A stretch of DNA of 64,000 nucleotides, taken from the NCBI GenBank assembly GCA_018401745.1, contig JAGYJY010000010.1, forward strand, positions 1 through 64,000, given 5' to 3'. This DNA comes from Pirellulales bacterium. Lineage in GTDB: Bacteria; Planctomycetota; Planctomycetia; Pirellulales; UBA1268. The notes beneath the pieces were generated by a model. It was not told the origin of the DNA, made no database searches, and saw nothing but the letters and a program-made list of their open reading frames with translations. Below, piece by piece: positions 42,373-50,080 of this stretch (positions within the stretch are counted from its first letter, which is position 1; every line of letters starts with the position of its first letter). A program made the translations under genes and the position numbers.

Positions 42373-43158
42373 TCAGGCGTTGCCCCGACGCCGCACCGCC
42401 AGGCTCGAGACCCCGGAGACCATTCGGCCGCCGGCCCATGCCGCCGTTTTCGACGCCAGCGAACCACCGGCCCAAACCGCCGCGCCCGTCACCGCACCCA
42501 CGACGGCGCCGACCGGCCCGGTAATGGCTCCCGCAGCCGCAAAGGTGCACGTGCTTGTTGCCAGCCCGGCGGCATCGCCGGCCCGCTTACACGCCTCCTC
42601 GTTATGGCCGGCCCGGTGGGCCTTCCATTCCACTGCCATCGCCACACCCTCGGCAACGAGCACCGCCGGCATGAAGGCCTTGAGGCCGATGCGAGCCGTG
42701 GTGCCCACGGCGGTGCGAACCGAGACATGACGGACACCACGTTTGACCGTCTGCGAGCTGATCACCGCTGAGGCCCTGCCAGCCATCCGGCCAACGCGGG
42801 CAGCGATGATGTCGATCTGCCGGCTGTGGCACACGCCGGTGGCGCACCACGTGGTGAAGTGTTCGCAGTTGTCGGTCACCGGCGAGTAGCCGTCGCGGCC
42901 GATGTGCTCCTCAGCCCGCCGGGCCACCTCTTCCGCCGGAAACGCGGCAGGCGGCTGCTGCACGACCCGCACCGACTCGCCCTTGGCAAACTCTTCGAGG
43001 CTCGTCCGCACCACTGCCCCACCGGCCCAGAGCCTCTCAAAGCGGTGCGGCCCCGCGTGCGCGACCGTGCCATCGCCGAGATCGATGCCGTAGTGCACAT
43101 AGGTGGGACCATAGCCGGCAAGACGCCGATCTGCAGCGAGCCTATCACCTCGAGCCAT
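42373..43158 (-). CDS. LRAT-domain (NlpC/P60 superfamily) protein
   Basis: A 261-residue protein with an N-terminal LRAT-like domain: the catalytic His22 in TYVHYGIDLGDGTVAHAG and the Cys98 motif DNCEHFTTWCATG (NCEHF is diagnostic). Eukaryotic LRAT/HRASLS proteins are thiol acyltransferases or phospholipases; bacterial functions are mostly untested. The C-terminal half is Ala/Gly/Val-rich (AAAGAITGPVGAVVGAVTG) and resembles a glycine-zipper membrane segment, so it may insert in a membrane. No signal peptide is apparent. Confidence 0.85.
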   Translation of the reverse strand: MARGDRLAADRRLAGYGPTYVHYGIDLGDGTVAHAGPHRFERLWAGGAVVRTSLEEFAKGESVRVVQQPPAAFPAEEVARRAEEHIGRDGYSPVTDNCEHFTTWCATGVCHSRQIDIIAARVGRMAGRASAVISSQTVKRGVRHVSVRTAVGTTARIGLKAFMPAVLVAEGVAMAVEWKAHRAGHNEEACKRAGDAAGLATSTCTFAAAGAITGPVGAVVGAVTGAAVWAGGSLASKTAAWAGGRMVSGVSSLAVRRRGNA

Positions 43159-43409
43159 ACGGTCGTCTCCACAGAGCCTTCAGGTGTTTTCCGCTGTTCA
43201 GAAGCGTGCATGTGCGCACCCTCAGCGGTCTGCCTCACCTCGAGTCTACCGTCGTTGCTACGGGGATCGCGAGGTTTGGTTCACCAGAAACCGCTTGCGG
43301 CCTCTGGATCCAGCCGCACAATCTTCCCAGGCAGACCTCCCAGACAGACTTCCAGGTGGCCCTGATCGTCATGCTGGTGTCGCTGTCTGCGGGAGGCGAT
43401 ACTCACGCC

Positions 43410-44969
43410 ATGAACATCCCTTCCTTTTGCTGCTCTTGGCTCAGGCACTCCACCCTGGCCGCGTCGTTTGCTTTGTCGTTCGCAGTTGGTTCTCTGGCTG
43501 CTCTCGCTCACGGCGATGAGCCGAGGCCACCTGCCACGCGGCCACCCAACGTGGTGCTGATCGTCGCAGACGACCTCGGCTATCGCGAGCTCGGCTGTTT
43601 CGGCCAGGAGAAGATTCGCACACCCAGGCTCGATGCCCTGGCCAGCGAAGGGATGCGGCTCACACGGCACTACGCCGGCAACGCTGTCTGCGCGCCGTCG
43701 CGGTGCGTTTTGATGACGGGCAAACACCCCGGTCACGCCATCGTCCGCGACAACAAATCGACGCCACCAGAGGGACAGTATCCGATTCCTGCGGCGGAGG
43801 TGACCCTCGCGGAACTGCTCCACGACGCAGGCTACGCGACCGGGGCGTTTGGAAAATGGGGCCTCGGCGGACCGGGCTCCCCGGGCGAACCGCTGCGGCA
43901 GGGCTTCGATCGCTTCTTTGGCTACAACTGCCAGGCCCACGCCCACAGCTACTATCCCGACTATCTCTGGGACAACGACCGTCGCATCCGCCTTGAAAAC
44001 GATCCCGCTGTGCCGGGCCATGCCGGCCTTGCCGACGGCGCCGACCCGGCCGACCCCCGCAGCTACGACGCCTTCAAAGGCTGCGACTACGCCCCCGACC
44101 GCATCTATGAGGCGGCTCTAGCCTTCCTCCGCGCAGAGAAGGATGGCCCCTTCTTTCTCTACTATCCCTCAATCATTCCACACGTCGCCCTGCATATCCC
44201 GGATGACGAGCTCACTCCGTATCTCGAACTCGGCTGGAACGATCCGCCCTTCACGCGGACTGGCGGCGGCTACACGCCGCACTTCACACCGCGGGCAGCC
44301 TACGCCGCTATGATCTCGAGGCTCGACCGCGAAGTCGGCGGCATCCTCGACGAACTCGACACGCTCGGCGTTGCCGACAACACGCTGGTGATCTTTACCT
44401 CCGACAACGGGGCAACCCATCTCAACGATGAGGTGGATGTCGACTTCTTCGCAAGCGTCGGCGAACTGCGGGGCCTCAAGGGCTCGCTCTACGAGGGCGG
44501 GATTCGGGTGCCCGCCATTGTCCGCTGGCCGGGGCATGTGGCCGCCGGCAGCGAGAGCCCGTTCATCAGCGGCTTTGAAGACTGGCTGCCCACCATCCTC
44601 GAAGCGGCTGGTTGCGGAGCAGATATCCCTGCTGAGGTCGATGGCCTCAGCCTGATGTCCCAAATAACAGAAGACAACGTCCCCGGTCTCCCAGGCTCCC
44701 AGCGACCCTTCCTCTACCGCGAGTTTGCCGGCTACGGCGGCCAGCAGTGCGTGTTGGCCGGCCGTTGGAAGGCGATTCGACAGCAGCTCCGCAAAGGCCC
44801 GGCCCCGACAGAGCTCTATGACCTCGAGGCCGACCGCTCAGAAGCCCACGACGTCGCCGCCGAGCATCCCAACATCGTCAAGCGACTCGAAGCCCTGATG
44901 ACCCGCGAGCACACGCCCTCATCCACCTTCCCCATCGCCGGCCTCGGAGACGAGCTGCCCGCACGCTGA
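43410..44969 (+). CDS. Type I sulfatase (arylsulfatase family)
   Basis: A 519-residue exported hydrolase of sulfate esters. The signal peptide precedes VVLIVADDLGYRELG (metal-binding Asp54/Asp55) and the sulfatase signature CAPSRCVLMTG, in which Cys94 would be converted to formylglycine by FGE or AtsB. FTSDNGATHL gives the other metal ligands and LRGLKGSLYEGGIRVP the family C-terminal element. ATG 43410 is the start that yields a signal peptide; the longer frame from 43206 is not family-like. It probably degrades sulfated algal or host glycans. The 3' side is repeat block B4. Confidence 0.93.
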   Translation: MNIPSFCCSWLRHSTLAASFALSFAVGSLAALAHGDEPRPPATRPPNVVLIVADDLGYRELGCFGQEKIRTPRLDALASEGMRLTRHYAGNAVCAPSRCVLMTGKHPGHAIVRDNKSTPPEGQYPIPAAEVTLAELLHDAGYATGAFGKWGLGGPGSPGEPLRQGFDRFFGYNCQAHAHSYYPDYLWDNDRRIRLENDPAVPGHAGLADGADPADPRSYDAFKGCDYAPDRIYEAALAFLRAEKDGPFFLYYPSIIPHVALHIPDDELTPYLELGWNDPPFTRTGGGYTPHFTPRAAYAAMISRLDREVGGILDELDTLGVADNTLVIFTSDNGATHLNDEVDVDFFASVGELRGLKGSLYEGGIRVPAIVRWPGHVAAGSESPFISGFEDWLPTILEAAGCGADIPAEVDGLSLMSQITEDNVPGLPGSQRPFLYREFAGYGGQQCVLAGRWKAIRQQLRKGPAPTELYDLEADRSEAHDVAAEHPNIVKRLEALMTREHTPSSTFPIAGLGDELPAR

Positions 44970-44979
44970 GCCCTCCGCT

Positions 44980-45425
44980 CCCCCAGGCCGCAGACCGACC
45001 GCTGCTGCGGCGGACAGGCCGTCTCGCTTCACGCCTGCGAAGCCATCCTGGCCTTCGCAGGCTAGAGCGGCCTGCCAGGGGAACGGGACGGGTCCTCGGG
45101 CCGCGAAGCGGCCTCGGCAAAGCCGAGGTGCCTGCGGCACCCGAAGACCCGTCCCGCTTGCGGCTCCCGGCCGCAGACCGCCGCCGAAGGCGGCGGACAG
45201 GCCGTCCTTAAAACCGTAAGCGAGGGGTGAGCCCGGGCCGAATGAGCCGGCCTTGCAGTCGAGCGCAGCCCGGAGGGCGAAAGCGAGAATGCACGAGTGA
45301 GCGAAGCCAGGATGGCGAAGCGAACGCTCGGCGAATCGGCTTGGGCTCACCCCGAGCGACCCCGAACGCTCGGCGAATCGGCCCGGGCTCACCCCGAGCG
45401 CCCCCGAACGCTCGGCCTCCGCTGT
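44980..45425. repeat. Modular repeat block B4
   Basis: The spacer between the sulfatase gene and the nuclease-fold gene holds an A-like unit (44988-45022), the inverted repeat CCTGCGAA...TTCGCAGG (45035-45063), palindrome C4 (45084-45156), module A (45169-45224) and module D (45224-45415), nearly identical to the copies at 0.3 and 63.3 kb. The bases from 45426 to 45504 show no repeat or gene. Confidence 0.9.
45084..45156. repeat. 73-bp cloverleaf palindrome, copy C4
   Basis: Same outer arms. The inner hairpins are GGCCGC-GAA-GCGGCC, CTCGGC-AAA-GCCGAG and GTGCC-TGC-GGCAC. Confidence 0.9.
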
Positions 45426-45504
45426 CCCTACAGCTTGCACCGGATGCGCTCCCTGCACGGCCTGACCGGATCATGCAGCCTGCAGAGAATCGGCAGCATG
45501 ATCG

Positions 45505-46470
45505 GTGGACGTGCGCGCCGATACAGAAGATGTGCACACATTTTCCCCCATTCCACCGCCGCGGCTTTGCCTCCGCCGATCGGTCCTGCGACTGATCGTG
45601 TGGTGCCTGATCGTCGTCTGCCCGGCGGGAGCTTCGGCTCAGCCTGTGGCGAAGCCGTGGGATGCGGTTCTCATCGCCAGCTTCAACATCCAGGTGTTTG
45701 GCGAGTCGAAGATGAGCAAGCCGCATGTGGTCAACGTGCTCGCCCAGGTGGTGCGGCAGTTCGACGTCGTGGCCATCCAGGAACTGCGGAGCAAAAACGA
45801 CCAGATCGTGCCGAGCTTTGTGCAGCAGGTGAATGCCACGGGCGGCCGCTACCACTTCATCGTGGGGCCCCGAGAAGGTCGCACCAACAGCAAAGAGCAA
45901 TACATCTTTATTTACGACACCGACCGCATCGAGGTCGACCTGGCCTCGCCAGCCGTATTTCCCGATCCGGCTGATCGGCTGCATCGCCCGCCCCTGTGCG
46001 TCCGCTTCCGCACGCGGATTATCCCTGAGCACATGGCCTTCACCTTCTGGCTGGTCAACACCCACACCGATCCCGACGAGGTGCCGCAGGAGCTCGCTGC
46101 CTTGGGCGACGTGTTTCGCGGCATGCAGGCAGCCCGTCCTGATGAAGACGACGTGATCATGCTCGGCGACCTCAACGCCGGGCCTCCTCAGTTTCAGCCC
46201 CTCGCTCCGATCCCCGGGCTTGCCTGGGCGATCGACGGGGTGACCACCAACACCCGCGGCACGAAGACCTACGACAATCTCGTATTTTCCCTGCCGGCAA
46301 CCTCTGAATACCTCGGCCGCTGGGGCGTGCTCGACCTCCAACAGACCTTTGGGCTCTCCCAAGAAGCCGCCCTTGAGGTGTCTGATCACAACCCTGTGTG
46401 GGCCGCGTTTTATCCAGCCGAGGCCCAGGGCAGCCAGCCAGTTGCTCTCCAGCCCACGACAAGGCGTTGA
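45505..46470 (+). CDS. Secreted endonuclease/exonuclease/phosphatase-fold protein
   Basis: A protein of about 321 residues of the DNase I-like superfamily. A hydrophobic signal segment (SVLRLIVWCLIVVCPAGASA) precedes LIASFNIQVFGESK and VVAIQELRS (the family Asn and Glu), then LVNTHTDPDE, VIMLGDLNAGP and VSDHNPVWAAF (catalytic His/Asp). It may cleave extracellular DNA or act on phosphoesters or phospholipids. The start is uncertain: there is no ATG before residue 71; GTG 45505 or 45532 would fit. Confidence 0.85.
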   Translation: MDVRADTEDVHTFSPIPPPRLCLRRSVLRLIVWCLIVVCPAGASAQPVAKPWDAVLIASFNIQVFGESKMSKPHVVNVLAQVVRQFDVVAIQELRSKNDQIVPSFVQQVNATGGRYHFIVGPREGRTNSKEQYIFIYDTDRIEVDLASPAVFPDPADRLHRPPLCVRFRTRIIPEHMAFTFWLVNTHTDPDEVPQELAALGDVFRGMQAARPDEDDVIMLGDLNAGPPQFQPLAPIPGLAWAIDGVTTNTRGTKTYDNLVFSLPATSEYLGRWGVLDLQQTFGLSQEAALEVSDHNPVWAAFYPAEAQGSQPVALQPTTRR

Positions 46471-46488
46471 TCATTCCCCCGGTGCCGC

Positions 46489-46752
46489 ATGCGTGTTTTC
46501 TTCACCTACATCACCCGGCGACTGCTGGTGAGCGCTCTGTGCAGCGCCACGCAGACGACGCTTGTAGGGCCGGGGCATGCGGAGATGTTCTTCCGGCATC
46601 TGCCGCTGCAGCAGCAGCGGCAGATCGTGGGAGCCTCGCCACTGGGCGACACATTCGCGGTAGCTGAGCGGCCAGGCCAGCTCACCGCAATCGGTCACCC
46701 CAGCCGACTTCCGCCGCTCGACACCTTCGCGATGGCAACCCGCCGTCGCTAA
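46489..46752 (+). CDS. Possible small protein
   Basis: An 87-codon frame beginning MRVFFTYITRRLLVSAL. It has no clear ribosome binding site, and its later residues (QQQRQIVGASPLGDTF) give no recognisable domain. It may be spurious; I list it because this 700-bp spacer otherwise lacks genes. Confidence 0.2.
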   Translation: MRVFFTYITRRLLVSALCSATQTTLVGPGHAEMFFRHLPLQQQRQIVGASPLGDTFAVAERPGQLTAIGHPSRLPPLDTFAMATRRR

Positions 46753-46764
46753 AAAAAGGAACCT

Positions 46765-47172
46765 CTATCGGCCCGGCCCAGCCGTTTGGTCTTGAAACCA
46801 TCCCAGCGCGAGCGGCTCGAGGGCCGTCGCGACGACGTCGCCGCAGGCGAGCGCGATGGCCGCCAGTCCCACGCGGCACCAAGAGGGCTGCTGGGGCGCA
46901 TCGATCAGCCCGCGAGCCAGGACATGGCGGGCCTGTTTGAGATCGCCCATCGCAAGCAGGATCCCGCCGAGCGACTACATCCTCAAAGTGCTCGAAATCA
47001 CCGCGTGAAGAATGCGTCGGCCCTGATCGTCTTCGACAACACGAACCTTGCCCGCCCCTTTCGGCTCGCGGCCGTCTACGAAAGCGGCACACGGATCGGC
47101 TGAGCCAACTGGAAGAAAAGTCGAGGCCTCGGTCCATCGCCTCAGCATCCTCGGCTGGGCACGCGTGTTCAA
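46765..47172 (-). pseudogene. Possible broken gene downstream of the kinase
   Basis: In one minus frame a gene-like composition (DGREPKGAGKVRVVEDDQGR, then GDLKQARHVLARGLIDAPQQ) spans an in-frame TAG at 46975-46977. The second part has the feel of a TPR-like helix pair. It would start 19 nt after the kinase stop, in the same direction. No family was recognised, and it may be coincidence. Confidence 0.25.
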
Positions 47173-47190
47173 GCTTGTCGCTTCCGCGGT

Positions 47191-48945
47191 TCACTGGCCA
47201 CGGCTTCTCTGCCGGAAGTATTTGAGGCCAGGAATGAAAAAGCAGGCGGCGCTGACTGCTCCAAACACGATGTGCTGGATGTCACTGACAAGGCACATCA
47301 CCAGCGCCGTGGCAAAGAGCGCGGCGGCCTGCACGTAGAAGGCTCCCGAGAGAATCCCGGCCTTCACAAAGAAGGCAAGCCCTGCCAGCAGCGCCAGCAC
47401 CGGAGAGAGCGTGAGCACGGGCGTCCCCAGCAAGTCTTCCACCCAGAAGAGCATCACGCTCGCGATCATCGCCCCACCCCAGACGTGAGCGATCTGCCGC
47501 TCAATCGCCGTGACCGGGCCGGCCCGGTTGCGAATCGCCCAGAAGATCGGAGCCCAGAGGGCCAAACCACCCGCCCAGAGCACGAAGTAGGGCCAGCGGC
47601 TGACGATCTGCTGCCAGGCTAAAACGTCGGTGATCACGCAAAGCGTGAGCACGACTACCGAGTGCCACATCCATAACAGGCCCCAGTTTTCCAGCACGAC
47701 CGCATGGTGCGTCTCGCGGAAGAGCCGCGCCGCAATGTCGGCCAAGCCACCGCGACGGGCGGCAATCGGCTCTCCGCTCAAGAAACACCGCAGGTCTGCC
47801 GCGAGGGCCGCTGCCGACCTATACCGAAGTTCCTGCGGTTTCTGCAGTGTCTTCAGCGCGATCATTTCCAGGTCGCGATTGACCGAAGCGTTGATCAGAC
47901 GAGGCATTGGCGGATCGTTCTCAAGCACCGCCAGAAGCGTATCCATCGGGTTGGATGCCTGAAACGGCGGGCGGCCCGTGAGCATCTGGTAGAGGATCGC
48001 CCCCAGGCTCCAGACATCACTGGTGGTGCCCACATCGCCCCGGCTGCCAGCGGCCTGCTCCGGTGACATGTAGCAGGGAGTGCCCACGATCGCCCCGGTG
48101 TGGGTCACGGACATGTCTGCTTCGATCCGCTTGGCGAGGCCGAAATCGGAGACATGCGGCCGGCCCTCACGGTCAATGAGGATGTTCGACGGCTTGAGAT
48201 CGCGGTGCAGCACACCACGGGCATGGGCCACCTGCACCGCCTCAGCCACCACGGCGAGCAGTCGGGCCGCTTCCCGCGGGGGCATCGGGCCCTCAGCGAG
48301 CAGCCGGGCAAGGGTCGTGCCCTCAATGTGCTGCATGCTGTAGAAGGGGTGGCCGTCCCACTCGCCCACCTCATACACCGCCACAATCCCAGGGTGGTCG
48401 AGCTGGGCCGCCGCCTCGGCCTCGCTGCGAAACCGACGAATGTCGTCAGTGCTGGCGAGATCCCGACGCAGCAGCATCTTGATGGCCACGGTCCGACCGA
48501 GGCTCTTTTGGGTGGCCTTGTAGACCACCCCCATACCGCCGCGGCCGATCTCCTCGATCAGCTCGTACTCACCGAGCGTCGCCGGGAGCGGTGAAACGCC
48601 GGGCACGAAACTGCCACGGCCATCTGACCCAAGAGCATCCTGATGCTCGCGGGCAGCGAGCGATCCATGACCGCCTGGAGAAAGAGACAGCGTCTCATCG
48701 CCGAACGCATGCCGCGAAAAGATCGCGGACTGCTCGGCCACCGCATCGGTCAGGCAGACCGCTGCCCACAGCTCACGAATATGGCTGGCGAGGTCGGGAT
48801 GCTCGTGTTCGGCCGCCTGCACCGCATCAAATCCCCCCCCGACGTGCTCACCGAGTTCATCCAGCACCTCGGCCAGCCGCTCCTCCTGTTCAGCCGTCAG
48901 TGGCTCGGCAACGGCTCGAGAGTGGTGCAGGCCTGGTGACATCAT
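47191..48945 (-). CDS. Membrane Ser/Thr protein kinase (Hanks type)
   Basis: A 584-residue kinase. The N-terminal acidic domain of about 120 residues precedes the kinase domain with GRGGMGVVYKATQKSLG (ATP loop), VAIKMLLRRD (Lys), VLHRDLKPSNILID (catalytic loop), DFGLAKR and GTPCYMSPEQAAG. The C-terminal third has about five transmembrane helices, so the kinase faces the cytoplasm from an unusual C-terminal anchor with no PASTA or sensor domain. The ECF sigma gene is about 150 nt upstream in the same direction, a typical planctomycete signalling pair. ATG 48945 or 48942 is the likely start. Confidence 0.92.
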   Translation of the reverse strand: MMSPGLHHSRAVAEPLTAEQEERLAEVLDELGEHVGGGFDAVQAAEHEHPDLASHIRELWAAVCLTDAVAEQSAIFSRHAFGDETLSLSPGGHGSLAAREHQDALGSDGRGSFVPGVSPLPATLGEYELIEEIGRGGMGVVYKATQKSLGRTVAIKMLLRRDLASTDDIRRFRSEAEAAAQLDHPGIVAVYEVGEWDGHPFYSMQHIEGTTLARLLAEGPMPPREAARLLAVVAEAVQVAHARGVLHRDLKPSNILIDREGRPHVSDFGLAKRIEADMSVTHTGAIVGTPCYMSPEQAAGSRGDVGTTSDVWSLGAILYQMLTGRPPFQASNPMDTLLAVLENDPPMPRLINASVNRDLEMIALKTLQKPQELRYRSAAALAADLRCFLSGEPIAARRGGLADIAARLFRETHHAVVLENWGLLWMWHSVVVLTLCVITDVLAWQQIVSRWPYFVLWAGGLALWAPIFWAIRNRAGPVTAIERQIAHVWGGAMIASVMLFWVEDLLGTPVLTLSPVLALLAGLAFFVKAGILSGAFYVQAAALFATALVMCLVSDIQHIVFGAVSAACFFIPGLKYFRQRSRGQ

Positions 48946-49094
48946 CGCGTTTTCGGGCAAATACGGGCTGGGTGTGAGGGGGGTTGCTCGCGTGCAGACG
49001 TATGCCATCAGCGGGCGGCAACCACCCTTGCACTATCGTAGACCGCCCTCTGGCGGTGTGGAGCCACCCTGATCAGCGGCAAAAAAGCGAGGTG

Positions 49095-49775
49095 TCAGTC
49101 GCACCCATCGAGCAGCTCTCGCAGTCGACGCATTGCCCGCAGATACCGCATGCCGGCCGCAGGCTTGGAAAGCCCGAGCATTTCGGCCGCTTCAGCCGTG
49201 GAAAGATGCTCAAAGTGCCGCAGCAACACAATCTGCCGATCGGCCTCGTCGAGCTTGTCGACCGCTGCAGCAAACCGCCGCTGCAGTTCCTGCCAGGTCG
49301 CCGCGGCTGCCGGCGTCAGTTCGCGGTCGACCATCGCCTCGGCAGCTGCCGGGGCAATCCCATCGTTGGGCCCCGCCTCATGAATCGAAACCTCGCGGTC
49401 GACGCTCCGGCTGGCAGCCACACGGTGACGGCGGTGGGCATCGATCAGGCGGTCTCTGGCCATGTGTCGTAGCCAGAGACGGAACGGCATCGCCGGGTTG
49501 GCGAGGTAGTCACCAAGCCGACGATTCGCCTCAATCATCACATCCTGAACAATATCGCTGGCATCGACACGGCTCTGCACACCACGGTCCATGCGGGCAG
49601 CGATGAGGCGACGAATCGCCTCGCGGTGCCGAGCAAGCAACCCGTTGATGGCTGCCGTGTCGCCCTGCCGAACCCGCTCGAGCAGCATCTGCGTCACCTG
49701 CGGATCGGCAGGATCAGGCAACGGGAGCCCAGGAGAATCGAGGTTGTCGGCGACGGAGAGTTCGCTCGAGCCCAC
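49095..49775 (-). CDS. ECF-type RNA polymerase sigma factor
   Basis: A 226-residue sigma-70 family factor of the ECF class seen in planctomycetes. Region 2 is VDASDIVQDVMIEANRRLGD with FRLWLRHMARDRLIDAHRRH, and region 4 is EADRQIVLLRHFEHLSTAEA with LGLSKPAAGMRYLRAMRRLR as the helix-turn-helix. Such factors are usually controlled by a neighbouring kinase rather than an anti-sigma factor, and the kinase gene follows immediately. Its promoter region is shared, in divergent direction, with the CtpA-like protease. Confidence 0.92.
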   Translation of the reverse strand: MGSSELSVADNLDSPGLPLPDPADPQVTQMLLERVRQGDTAAINGLLARHREAIRRLIAARMDRGVQSRVDASDIVQDVMIEANRRLGDYLANPAMPFRLWLRHMARDRLIDAHRRHRVAASRSVDREVSIHEAGPNDGIAPAAAEAMVDRELTPAAAATWQELQRRFAAAVDKLDEADRQIVLLRHFEHLSTAEAAEMLGLSKPAAGMRYLRAMRRLRELLDGCD

Positions 49776-50080
49776 AGAGCACCTTTAAGAAACGGGCGGC
49801 GTGGTTACATGATACCACCGCTGTCCGTTCGCTGCTTGGCGGCGATTCCGGATCAAGGCCGCGAAGAGCTCTCTGCCGCCCATCGCCCACCGCTCCACAT
49901 CGACCGTCGCATCCGTTTCAATCGGAGGTGTCCACCGCGATCCAGGCCTGAAAAACACGCTTTGGCCTGTTGACATTTTTGACCGGCGTTCAGACGTGAT
50001 CCATAATCGCAAGCGGTCAAAGGAGCGACCGCGCCGATGCCGCCTGGAATCAGCGGTAGCCTCGCGAATGGATCGCCCCT
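49776..50080. other. Divergent promoter region between sigma factor and protease
   Basis: This is a 305-bp spacer without a gene. It has a lower GC run around 49970-50010 and contains the promoter listed next. A seven-codon open frame (MDRPCDA) begins at 50070 and overlaps the protease start; it could be a leader peptide but is probably chance. Confidence 0.6.
49979..50007 (+). promoter_or_regulatory. Sigma-70-type promoter of the CtpA-like gene
   Basis: TTGACC (49979-49984), a 17-base spacer and CATAAT (50002-50007) match the -35/-10 consensus well and lie about 75 bp before the GTG start at 50081. Confidence 0.55.
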
